Source: UBA6078 sp964468685
Lineage (GTDB): Bacteria > Desulfobacterota > Syntrophia > Syntrophales > UBA2210
Direction of reading: 5' to 3'
Length of the DNA: 11,704 nucleotides
Assembly (NCBI GenBank): GCA_964468685.1
Contig: CAYXUH010000053.1
Coordinates: 1-11,704, forward strand
Shown: one piece after another, positions 1-6,854 of the stretch
How positions within the stretch are numbered: position 1 is the stretch's first letter
Layout: each line of letters opens with the position of its first letter
Position numbers and translations under genes: made by a program
Notes under the pieces: generated by a model
Databases searched by the model: none
The model's input: only the letters and a program-made list of their open reading frames with translations
What the model was told of the DNA's origin: nothing

Positions 1-1785
1 GCGATCCTGTCCGGATTATGGGCGTCCAACAGTTCATGGACCACCGTGTTGATGGTTTTTCCGCCGGACAATTGACTGAATCTTTCCCGTTCATTGTCCG
101 TGGTCTCTTTCCCCAGACGGGCCAGACGGCCTGCCAGCGACGTATAGATGTCTTCGTCGGTCTGCCCCATCAACACCGCCTGGAGGAGATCTTTCAGGGG
201 GACCGATTTCTTCCGCTCAAGGGGGCGGCTGTCCGTTTTGACGGACCTGCTGACCCCGACGGCATCGACGATAACAAATCCGGTCTTGGCGGTATGAACG
301 GAAGGGGTCACCTTCTTCAGATCGTCATATCCCAGGGTACGGGTCCCCCTGCCTTTCATCTGTTCAAAGTAGTTCCTGGATCTGACGTCCCGCATGAAGA
401 GGAGGCATTCGAGGGGCTTGACGTCGGTACCGGTGGCAATCATGTCCACGGTGACGGCGATCCGGGGATAATAATCGTTGCGGAAGGATGCCAGAACGGA
501 TTTGGGGTCTTCATCCGCCTTGTAGGTAACTTTTTTACAAAACGCGTTTCCCTCGGCAAATTCATCGCGCACGATGTTGATGATATCATCGGCGTGACTG
601 TCGGTCTTCGCGAAGATGAGCGTCTTGGGAATTTCCTCGCGTTCGGGAAAGATCTGCGGCAGTTTGTCCCGGAAAACTTTGATCACCTTCCTGATCTGGC
701 TGGGGTTCATCACGTCCCGGTCAAGATCGTTTCCGCTGTAGGTCACGGCCTCGTCGAGTTGCTCCCATCGCTTTTTACGGGTCAGGCGGTTTCTTTTGTC
801 CACCCACTGTCTGGCGGCCAGTTTCTCTCCCTCTTTGGTAATCCTGGTTTCAATCAGATAGGTGTCGAACCCGACATTGACTCCGTCGGCCACCGCGTCT
901 TCATGCCGGTATTCGCTGACGACGTTTTCATTGAAAAACCCGAATGTCCGCTTGTCCGGGGTCGCGGTTAGGCCGATGTAAAAGGCGTCGAAGTAATCCA
1001 GGACCTGTTTCCACAGGTTGTAGATGGAACGGTGACATTCATCGATCACGATGAAGTCGAAAAATTCGGGGGGGACGTCCCTGTTGTATTCGACCTCCCG
1101 GGGCTTTCCCACTTCGNNNNNNNNNNNNNNNNNNNNNNNNNNNNNNNNNNNNNNNNNNNNNNNNNNNNNNNNNNNNNNNNNNNNNNNNNNNNNNNNNNNN
1201 NNNNNNNNNNNNNNNNCCGCTGCCGGTCGCCATCTGGACCAGGGCGCGGGGCCGGTTTTCCCTGAAGGATTTTTCAAGGTTGGTAATCGCCCTGACCTGG
1301 CAATCCCACAGACCGTCGACGGACAGGTTAGGCAGCTGCTGCAATCGCTGACGCAGGGTGTTTTCTCGCATGATGCTGTCCCGGAGTGTCCTGGGATGGT
1401 GAAATGAAAAGATACGCCTCGCGCGGGGTTTGGGGTCGCGCATATCGGTGTATTGCGTCAGTATGCCGGTGCTTTCATACACGAACGAAAGGGGTCGGCT
1501 GTCCGCGAACCACTTCAGCTTACTCTCGGCATACTCTTCCGCTTGCTGTTCATGGACGCTCAGTCGGTGCCCTTCATCTTCTTTTTTGGCTTCAATCACA
1601 CCGATCGGTTCGCGCTCGACGAATAAGACATAATCGGCGGGCCCGACATTTGTCGGATATTCCCGAACCGCGAGCCCTGGGCCGAGGTTCCAGTCGATTG
1701 CATTCCTGTCAACAACCGACCAGCCGGACCGTTCAAGCATTTTATCAATGTTGTCTCTCGCTTTTTGTTCGGGCGTCTTGTTCAT
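1..1785 (-). CDS. hsdR: Type I restriction enzyme R subunit, EcoEI-like (partial, interrupted by assembly gap)
   Basis: This is the ATP-dependent translocase and nuclease subunit of a type I restriction system. The first 189 residues after ATG 1785 hold the HsdR N-terminal nuclease fold: D51 in GPADYVLF, then E65-A-K67 in VIEAKKE, a PD-(D/E)xK site. The sequence then reaches QMATGSG, the Walker A motif, cut just before its KT by the Ns. Left of the gap the frame is open from 1115 to position 1 with no stop. It shows helicase motif II (VIDECHRS, 1052-1029), GLTATP (motif III) and QMKGRGTR (motif VI). The frames on the two sides do not match across exactly 100 Ns. Homologues have, from memory, some 80-90 residues between these motifs, so the N run is a placeholder and this is not a true frameshift. 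The C-terminus lies beyond the window. No hsdM or hsdS is visible. ATG 1785 lacks a strong Shine-Dalgarno, but the protein similarity begins there. Confidence 0.9.
1117..1216. other. Scaffold gap (100 Ns)
   Basis: Exactly 100 unknown bases, the usual placeholder for a gap of unknown size. It removes the end of Walker A and the stretch before the DECH box of hsdR. The reading phase differs on its two sides, so the true missing length is not 100. Confidence 0.98.
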
Positions 1786-1853
1786 TGCATATTCACATGA
1801 GCATAACAGTTTGGATATATTGGATGGAAGTGTTTCACCCAGAAAGCAGGGAA

Positions 1854-1881
1854 ACCATACACCCTGAGAATTCTTTGTCAA
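1854..1881 (-). promoter_or_regulatory. Candidate sigma70-type promoter of hsdR
   Basis: On the minus strand a perfect TTGACA (1881-1876) is followed after 16 bp by TATGGT (1859-1854, four of six matches to TATAAT). This would give a leader of roughly 65 nt before the hsdR ATG at 1785. Predicted from sequence only. Confidence 0.45.
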
Positions 1882-1940
1882 GGGTTTTATATAGTTGAAG
1901 ATTCGCGTCGGTAGTGGGTGAGGTTCAGAGAATGGTCGGT

Positions 1941-1992
1941 TACGGTGCCCCCTTGACGACCGCGTGTAAAATGGAGGGTGCCTTTACGAACA
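1941..1992 (-). pseudogene. Decayed copy of the 3' end of the CoA-transferase/GNAT gene
   Basis: This intergenic stretch aligns without gaps to 3608-3659 inside the fusion gene, same orientation, with 40 of 52 bases identical, including an 11-base run (ACGACCGCGTG). Read on the minus strand it gives VFVKAPSILHAVVKGAP then stop, against VFEKAPFPLHAVVKGG in the intact protein. Weaker similarity with small deletions continues to about 1930 (ATGGTC and neighbouring bases). Nothing else of the gene is recognisable nearby. I read it as a remnant of a former duplicate or of a rearrangement. It overlaps one arm and the loop of the terminator at 1973-2006. Confidence 0.7.
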
Positions 1993-2006
1993 TAAAGGCA
2001 CCCTCC
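1973..2006 (-). terminator. Stem-loop terminator downstream of the peroxiredoxin
   Basis: A perfect 14-bp inverted repeat (GGAGGGTGCCTTTA and its complement) with a 6-nt loop, 26 bp past the peroxiredoxin stop. On the minus strand it is followed by ATTTTA, and on the plus strand by GTGAGTTTTTC, so it may work in both directions. It separates the peroxiredoxin from hsdR. Confidence 0.75.
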
Positions 2007-2032
2007 GTGAGTTTTTCTGTGACAGACTTTGT

Positions 2033-2752
2033 CTAGTCAAAGGCCATCTCTGTCTTCCATTCCTTCCAGACATTTCCGACCAGCTCCGGTCCGGGCTTGA
2101 GCGTCTTCTTCCCCGGTCTCCAGCCGGAGGGGGTGGCCTCTGTTCCTTTCGACGCCCTCACGAGCTGGAAGGCCTGGACCTGCCGAAGGCTTTCGTTGAT
2201 GTTTCTTCCCACGGGGGGTGTCAGGACCTCGTAGCCCTGGATGACGCCGTCCGGGTCGATGATAAATCGCCCGCGCGTCTCGACGCCCGCGTCCTCATCG
2301 TAGATGCCGAAGATCTTTCCGACCTTGCCACCGGCATCGGACAGCATCTGGAAAGGGACGCCCCCTTTCACCATCTTCGAGAGTTCATTGTCGTTCCACA
2401 TCTTGTGAACAAAAACGCTGTCGACGCTCATGGAGAGGATTTCCACTCCCAGCTTTTGAAATTCAGGATTTTTTTCAGCAACTGCTGAAATTTCTGTAGC
2501 TCAGACGAAGGTGAAGTCACCGGGATAGAAACAGAGAAGGACCCATTTGCCGAGATACTCCGAGAGTTGGACATTGACGAATGATCCCTTGTGATATGCC
2601 GGTGCGACGAAGTCTGGGGCCTTTTTGCCTACCTGTACCATGTTCTTCACCTCCTTTTGGATGGTTGGTTGTTCGGTTTTCTCTTCACTGACGGTTTCTC
2701 CTACCGGGCCGCCCGTCGGCCGGGCGCAGCCCGCCTTGATTTCCTTTGGCAT
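2033..2752 (-). CDS. Selenocysteine-containing peroxiredoxin (AhpC/Prx1 class), UGA read as Sec
   Basis: A thiol/selenol peroxidase reducing H2O2, organic peroxides or peroxynitrite in the cytoplasm. The frame is continuous except for one TGA (minus strand, 2503-2501) exactly where the peroxidatic cysteine belongs: FYPGDFTFV-U-ATE, matching PxxxTxxC. Downstream come ETRGRFIIDPDG (with the conserved Arg) and GWRPGKKTLKPGP, as in AhpC proteins. Sec is residue 84 from ATG 2752, or residue 47 from the internal ATG 2641. Both ATGs have near-perfect ribosome sites; the domain proper starts at 2641, and the 37-residue extension is hydrophilic with one Cys (C9). The usual C-terminal resolving Cys (VCPAGW) is replaced (ATPSGW), so this is a 1-Sec enzyme; the only other Cys is C74, ten residues before Sec. 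The ICMT-like gene ends 36 bp upstream, so the two may be co-transcribed. Ordinary gene callers would split it into 2501-2752 and 2033-2446. Confidence 0.9.
2473..2490 (-). promoter_or_regulatory. Bacterial SECIS hairpin for the peroxiredoxin UGA
   Basis: On the mRNA, UUUCAGC pairs with GCUGAAA, a perfect 7-bp stem closing the tetraloop AGUU. The stem starts 10 nt after the UGA and the loop 17 nt after it. Bacterial SECIS elements recognised by SelB lie just 3' of the UGA inside the coding region and need a G near the start of a small apical loop, often as GU. Both features are met. The hairpin codes for the EISAVAE segment. Confidence 0.75.
2649..2656 (-). promoter_or_regulatory. Internal Shine-Dalgarno of the peroxiredoxin
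   Basis: AAGGAGGT on the minus strand, 7 nt before the in-frame ATG at 2641. It is as strong as AAGGAGG at 2767-2761, which sits 8 nt before the outer ATG at 2752. The internal site overlaps codons of the N-terminal extension. Starting at 2641 puts Sec at residue 47, the usual place for a peroxidatic residue, so two protein forms are possible. Confidence 0.6.
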
Positions 2753-2788
2753 AGACAGTTCCTCCTTTTGCAGTATTTGATACCTTGG

Positions 2789-3397
2789 TTAATGGGCGGT
2801 TTCGCTAATACCTATTTTTTTAAACCATGGCAGATACCGTCCCGTTTTCGCCTTGTATCCTCTGTACGCAGATCCGTGTGTGGCAAGCAGATAGGTTTCC
2901 TCCTTCAAAATCATCTTATGGAAGGTAAAGACGGTAACTCCGACCAGTAGCAAGATAACCAGGCTTGGGCGCACGAGAAACAGACCGAAGAACAGAATGT
3001 AGTAGGAGAGAAAATAGGGGTTTCGAACATAGGCGTACAGTCCGTCCTGTATCAGTTCAGTTTTCTGGTCCTCATGCATACCGACCCGCCATGAGTTCTT
3101 CATCTGTGCCGAAACAATCCAGACCAGGATGATGCTGAATCCCAATAATGCCAAGCCGATAGAGGAGACAAGGGGATGCCGCAGGGATGATATCACCCCC
3201 ATGAAGCGGTATACGGGCTCATTGGTAGAGAGGATAACCGCGACAAAGCACAGGATTGAAGAGACGACCGACAGAGCCACGAACCGATCCCGCGACCGCA
3301 CGGCCTTGCCCGTGCGTTTCTGTACCAGCAGATTCCGTGTGATGAACGTAACGACGAAAAGGATCGTTAACCCAATCAAAAGCATCGTTTCTGTCAT
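2789..3397 (-). CDS. Isoprenylcysteine carboxyl methyltransferase (ICMT/PEMT)-like membrane protein
   Basis: A 202-residue integral membrane protein with about five hydrophobic segments (roughly 3-20, 39-57, 77-98, 127-142, 145-160). The C-terminal half carries the ICMT/phospholipid methyltransferase signature: DGLYAYVRNPYF (118-129), then E166-E167, HGSAYRGY and RYLPWF at the end. In this family that region binds S-adenosylmethionine at the membrane face. The bacterial substrate is unknown, since bacteria do not prenylate CaaX proteins; lipids and small molecules are candidates. The ATG at 3397 is preceded by AGGA at 9 nt; an upstream in-frame extension to 3478 has no support. The gene lies 36 bp upstream of the peroxiredoxin and has its own candidate promoter. 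Confidence 0.8.
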   Translation of the reverse strand: MTETMLLIGLTILFVVTFITRNLLVQKRTGKAVRSRDRFVALSVVSSILCFVAVILSTNEPVYRFMGVISSLRHPLVSSIGLALLGFSIILVWIVSAQMKNSWRVGMHEDQKTELIQDGLYAYVRNPYFLSYYILFFGLFLVRPSLVILLLVGVTVFTFHKMILKEETYLLATHGSAYRGYKAKTGRYLPWFKKIGISETAH

Positions 3398-3424
3398 GTT
3401 ACTCAGTCCTACCTTTATTGTATA

Positions 3425-3453
3425 ACTATAACGCGCACTATCATGGGAAACAA
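3425..3453 (-). promoter_or_regulatory. Candidate promoter of the ICMT-like/peroxiredoxin unit
   Basis: On the minus strand TTGTTT (3453-3448), a 17-bp spacer, then TATAGT (3430-3425, five of six matches to TATAAT). The -35 is poor. The box lies 28 bp upstream of ATG 3397 and could drive both methyltransferase and peroxiredoxin. Confidence 0.4.
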
Positions 3454-3499
3454 GCGGAAATTCGAGTCCTATAACCAATTGCGCCCGTATTCGATGAGT

Positions 3500-3523
3500 T
3501 ATGCAGTAACATAACCCTGCATA
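3500..3523. repeat. Inverted repeat between fusion gene and ICMT-like gene
   Basis: TATGCAG and CTGCATA, perfect 7-bp arms around a 10-nt spacer. A second overlapping pair, GTTATG/CATAAC (3498-3515), uses the same DNA. There is no T-run on the minus strand after it, so it is not a convincing terminator. It could be an operator upstream of the promoter at 3425-3453. Confidence 0.35.
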
Positions 3524-3555
3524 TCGTGCCGGCGAGGCGTTGCGTGGGTGGATTG

Positions 3556-5442
3556 CTACGGTTTCTTTGCCGGTTCGGTTTCTTCCGAGAAGGGGATGGT
3601 CAGTTCGTACGTTCCCCCCTTAACGACCGCGTGCAGGGGGAATGGCGCCTTTTCGAACACCTTGAGCATGGGTTTGTTCTCGATAAGGAGGTCCGCTGTA
3701 AATCCCTCCACGCCGCGTTTGCGTGCTATGCCGATCAACAGATTGAGCAGGAATGAACCGATTCCCAGGCCCTGGAAATTTTCATCGACGACGAATGCCA
3801 CGTCCGCGTAAGAGCGACCCTTTGAAAGAGCGTATCTCCCTTCCGCGATGACGCGCACTCTCCCATCCGAGTCTCCGGCGAGACCGACGATCGACATAGT
3901 GTGCCCATAGTCGACATTTACGTACTCCTGCATCATCATGTGAGGCATGGTTTTTATGGGGCTGAAGTAGCGATAGTAGACCGCCTTGTCGGAGAAACGG
4001 TAGAAGAGTTTCCGCATGTCCTCCTCATCGGAGGGTTTGATCGCGCGAAAACGAACGGGGATGTTCCCCGGGAAGGCGTGTATGACCAGTATGTCAGCGG
4101 GGTACAGGTGACCATATTCGGTGAGATATATCTGGTCGGGGTAGAGAACGTTTGCCTCTTTGGCCGTTTTCACTAGTTCTCCGCGGTCATCAGGGTGTGC
4201 GATGTCGATCAAGGCGAGCGCGCGTTCGCGGATGCTCCTCCCCCTCATGGAGGTCACACCGAATTCCGTTGCGATGAGGTCCAGAGACTCACGGCTCGTA
4301 AACTGATGGGGGAGGTTTTCCACCGAAAGCAGTATGTTCGATTTTCCTTCCAGGTTGCGGCTTGGCAGGGCGAAGATGGCCCTTCCGCCCTTCGAGAGAT
4401 TGGCCCCGGAGAAGGCCTCGTGCGCCTCTCCCGAACCGGTACTTACGTTCCCTTTTCCCACGTGGAGGGTGATGTTGCCGGTCAGATCGATCTTCCGGGC
4501 CGGAAGAATGGTGATGAAACGGTCGTTCTGGCTCATACTGCTTGGGTCGGTGGTCACGTCTATCCCCTGAAACTCCACGAGGGGATTATTGTCCAGCCAG
4601 TTCATCAATTCCGGTGTCCCCATGGCGTATGAGACCACGCTCTTGCATTTGAACAGTGCTTTATACCTGTTCGTGACGGCACCTGATTTGATGAGGTCCA
4701 TAAGGGCGTCCGTCATCATGAGGGAGTGGACCCCCAGGTTCTTTTTGTGCGCGAGATGTTTTGCAAGTGCTTCGAAGAGGGGACCGATGAAGAAGGCGAC
4801 GCAGCTGCCATCCTCTATAACCGAGGCCACATTTTCCGCGACCCTGTCGAACACCTTATCAACGGGCCACCGGGAGAAAAAGATGGGTGGGTCGGTGGCA
4901 TGGACAAGATAGGTAAAGTCATTGATATGGACAACGGTGTCTCCCAGCGTACGCGGTATGTCCTCATTGATTTCGCCTACGGCGAGGGACGCGTGTTCCA
5001 TGGCGTATCTTGCCACATCTATGGATCCCCCAAAGCTGGAGAAACCCGCTGCGTCGGGAGGGGATATCTGTACGAATGCCGCGTCAACATCGATAACCCC
5101 CGATTGAAACAACCAGGGAATCCGGGATGTCTGGCTTGGAATCAGGTCCACCCTCCCGGCGGTGATCGCCTCATCGGCGACCCATCGGGAAAAAAATGTC
5201 CTGAGGCGGTATTTTTTCTCATACCGTTCATCGATGGGGAGGGCGTCTCCCAGGCTCAGGAGCTGTATAAGTTCCAGGTCCCTCAGATTATTGGCGTTGG
5301 AGGCCATGAGGTGTTTGACCAGCGTGCGCGGTTCGGCGGCACCGGTTCCCACGAAGATATTCATCCCCGGCCGTATCTTGCCCAGGACCTCCTCAGGCGA
5401 CACGATCTTGTCTTTCCACCGGGATGGAATTGTATAGGGCAT
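3556..5442 (-). CDS. CoA-transferase-like / GNAT fusion protein (probable pseudo-transferase with Pat-like acetyltransferase domain)
   Basis: A 628-residue two-domain protein. Residues 1 to about 455 match acetyl-CoA hydrolase / 4-hydroxybutyrate CoA-transferase family members (VGTGAAEP 31-38, SPPD..G 127-133, LSKGGRAIFALPSR 349-362). Residues 463-612 form a GNAT domain with the CoA pyrophosphate loop QGLGIGS (557-563) and YYRYFSP (489-495), as in the GNAT domain of Pat protein acyltransferases. The family's catalytic glutamate, in HTEMxSDG, is Leu241 here (HSLMMTD 239-245). The LGIG loop reads FFIG (217-220), and the downstream GIGGQxDF region reads GSGEAHEAF (336-344). Transferase chemistry by the usual glutamyl-CoA route is therefore unlikely; CoA-ester sensing coupled to N-acylation is an inference. 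ATG 5442 has AGGGGGA close upstream; a TTG 13 codons earlier is less likely. Such fusions are routinely annotated as bifunctional CoA hydrolase/transferase-GNAT. Confidence 0.85.
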   Translation of the reverse strand: MPYTIPSRWKDKIVSPEEVLGKIRPGMNIFVGTGAAEPRTLVKHLMASNANNLRDLELIQLLSLGDALPIDERYEKKYRLRTFFSRWVADEAITAGRVDLIPSQTSRIPWLFQSGVIDVDAAFVQISPPDAAGFSSFGGSIDVARYAMEHASLAVGEINEDIPRTLGDTVVHINDFTYLVHATDPPIFFSRWPVDKVFDRVAENVASVIEDGSCVAFFIGPLFEALAKHLAHKKNLGVHSLMMTDALMDLIKSGAVTNRYKALFKCKSVVSYAMGTPELMNWLDNNPLVEFQGIDVTTDPSSMSQNDRFITILPARKIDLTGNITLHVGKGNVSTGSGEAHEAFSGANLSKGGRAIFALPSRNLEGKSNILLSVENLPHQFTSRESLDLIATEFGVTSMRGRSIRERALALIDIAHPDDRGELVKTAKEANVLYPDQIYLTEYGHLYPADILVIHAFPGNIPVRFRAIKPSDEEDMRKLFYRFSDKAVYYRYFSPIKTMPHMMMQEYVNVDYGHTMSIVGLAGDSDGRVRVIAEGRYALSKGRSYADVAFVVDENFQGLGIGSFLLNLLIGIARKRGVEGFTADLLIENKPMLKVFEKAPFPLHAVVKGGTYELTIPFSEETEPAKKP

Positions 5443-5493
5443 TGTTCCCCCTGTTGATGAGAATCGGTTCCGTTGACGCAATGAGAATTACGG

Positions 5494-5524
5494 ATTGCAT
5501 TACTGCCACGTAGATTACTGCAAT
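5494..5524. repeat. Possible operator upstream of the CoA-transferase/GNAT gene
   Basis: Two direct copies of ATTACTGC (5499-5506 and 5514-5521), 15 bp apart, lie within an inverted pair ATTGCA (5494-5499) / TGCAAT (5519-5524). It sits 52-82 bp upstream of the start codon at 5442, inside the 114-bp spacer. The core TTACTGC also occurs on the minus strand at 3509-3503, upstream of the ICMT-like gene. No good promoter could be assigned here. Confidence 0.3.
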
Positions 5525-5556
5525 ATCACTGTTGTGTCCAGAGATTGTCCGAAGAT

Positions 5557-6729
5557 TCATGACGGGTGATTCGATTTTTTCTTGGAGCCACCGTACAGAT
5601 CATAGCCGAAAAGCCTGCATTCAATATTGCTGTTGTAGAAGAGGGTCTTTGTCTTCGTCCTCAGCCCCACCTGTTTTGCAAGCTCCCTGTTCCCTGTGAA
5701 TATATATCCGTGGTAGCCGGCACATCTCTGCTTGAAATAGTCTCCTATCTTTCGGTAGGTATCTTCCAGTTCGCTGATTTCTCCCAGCCGTTCTCCGTAC
5801 GCCGGGTTCAGGACGACGACGCCCGTGCCTGCCGGGACCGGTGTTTCGGAGAAGTCACAGACACCGAACTCTATAAGGTGGTCCACTCCCGCTGCCTCCG
5901 CGTTGCTCCGGGCCGCTTCGACTGCCCGCGGGTCTCTGTCCGTGGCGATGATCCTTCCGGGGCTCATCTTCTTTTTCTTTTCCGCCAGTCCCTTCATCTG
6001 TCTCCATTGGGGCCTGCTGAATCCCTGTATGTGCATAAATCCGTAGTTATTTCGCATGGAGCCGGGGTCCCTCCCCATGGCGATGAGGGCGGCCTCTATG
6101 GCGAGTGTCCCGCTCCCGCACATGGGGTTGACGAAATGTTCCCCGCTTTTCCACCGGGACGCGAGGACCACCGCCGCCGCAAGGGTCTCCTGCATCGGGG
6201 CCGCGAGGGGGATCTTCCGGTATCCCCGGCGGGAGAGTGATTCACCCGATGTGTCCAGGTACACGCTGCACCGGTCGGCCTTCCAGTAGATGAATATGAC
6301 CGACTGGTCTTTCTTCGGACCTGAATCGGGGCGGGATTCGAACTTTCTATAGAATCGGTCGACGACGCCATCCTTCCCCCTCAGATTGGCGAATCGGGTA
6401 TCTTTGATGGAGGGGTTATCGACGGAGGAGGTCACGCAGATATACCCGTCCTTTGAAAAGTAGTCCTCCCACGGGATCTCCAGCATGTTTTTGTAGAGAT
6501 CGTCGGGATGCTGTGCGGTGAAGCTCTGGAGGAGATACAGGACCCTCTGCCCCGTGCGGACGCACAGGTTGAGCATCATGGCATCCTCAAGGGTGCCGTA
6601 CGTCTCGATGCCCGCGAGAAGCTCTGATCGCGCGGGCAGGCCCAGGGCGGCGATCTCCTCTCTCAGAAAGGGAGCGATTCCCTTTGAGCAGGTGATAAGG
6701 ATGGTGCTTTTCTGTGTAAAAATAGACAT
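5557..6729 (-). CDS. THUMP-domain class I SAM-dependent RNA methyltransferase (RlmL-N/YpsC-like)
   Basis: A 390-residue enzyme expected to methylate a guanine N2 in rRNA or tRNA. An N-terminal ferredoxin-like/THUMP region (about 5-165) is followed by a Rossmann methyltransferase domain. That domain has motif I at 199-213 (FVNPMCGSGTLAIEAA), ATDRDPRAV (262-270) binding the SAM ribose, and motif IV NPAYGERLG at 308-316. Two motif positions depart from my memory of the family: motif I has Asn201 where Asp is usual, and motif IV reads NPAY instead of NPPY. ATG 6729 begins the recognisable homology, with only a weak GAGA before it; the TTG-initiated extension to 6810 is not convincing. It is 125 bp downstream of dapL on the same strand, with no clear terminator between. 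Confidence 0.85.
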   Translation of the reverse strand: MSIFTQKSTILITCSKGIAPFLREEIAALGLPARSELLAGIETYGTLEDAMMLNLCVRTGQRVLYLLQSFTAQHPDDLYKNMLEIPWEDYFSKDGYICVTSSVDNPSIKDTRFANLRGKDGVVDRFYRKFESRPDSGPKKDQSVIFIYWKADRCSVYLDTSGESLSRRGYRKIPLAAPMQETLAAAVVLASRWKSGEHFVNPMCGSGTLAIEAALIAMGRDPGSMRNNYGFMHIQGFSRPQWRQMKGLAEKKKKMSPGRIIATDRDPRAVEAARSNAEAAGVDHLIEFGVCDFSETPVPAGTGVVVLNPAYGERLGEISELEDTYRKIGDYFKQRCAGYHGYIFTGNRELAKQVGLRTKTKTLFYNSNIECRLFGYDLYGGSKKKSNHPS

Positions 6730-6854
6730 GTATTGTCTCGTCGTTAGAGACCTCAAAGGAGAGGGCACTCTGTAGGGTAATCTATTCGATGTCGGTAAAC
6801 TTGTATCCAAATCCTCATACGGTGAGAATGTACTGCGCCTGGCCTTGTTCTTTT

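Noticed and set aside
18..971. A long plus-strand open frame (317 codons) at the left edge
   Set aside because: It is the antisense shadow of hsdR. The minus-strand frame is open over the same stretch and carries helicase motifs III and VI, while the plus-strand protein resembles nothing.
1039..1881. Apparent frameshift and early end of hsdR across the N run
   Set aside because: The phase change coincides exactly with a 100-N placeholder; both flanks encode normal HsdR in their own frames. This is an assembly effect, not evidence of a broken gene.
2033..2446. Separate short gene downstream of the peroxiredoxin N-terminal half
   Set aside because: It is the C-terminal half of the same protein after the UGA; its apparent GTG start is an internal valine codon, and no ribosome site precedes it.
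2501..2503. Nonsense mutation making the peroxiredoxin a pseudogene
   Set aside because: The stop is TGA, sits precisely at the catalytic residue, is followed by a SECIS-like hairpin, and the rest of the frame is undamaged. Selenocysteine explains this better.
4726..5457. Plus-strand open frame opposite the CoA-transferase domain
   Set aside because: It is a shadow of the fusion gene, with no ribosome site or family signature.
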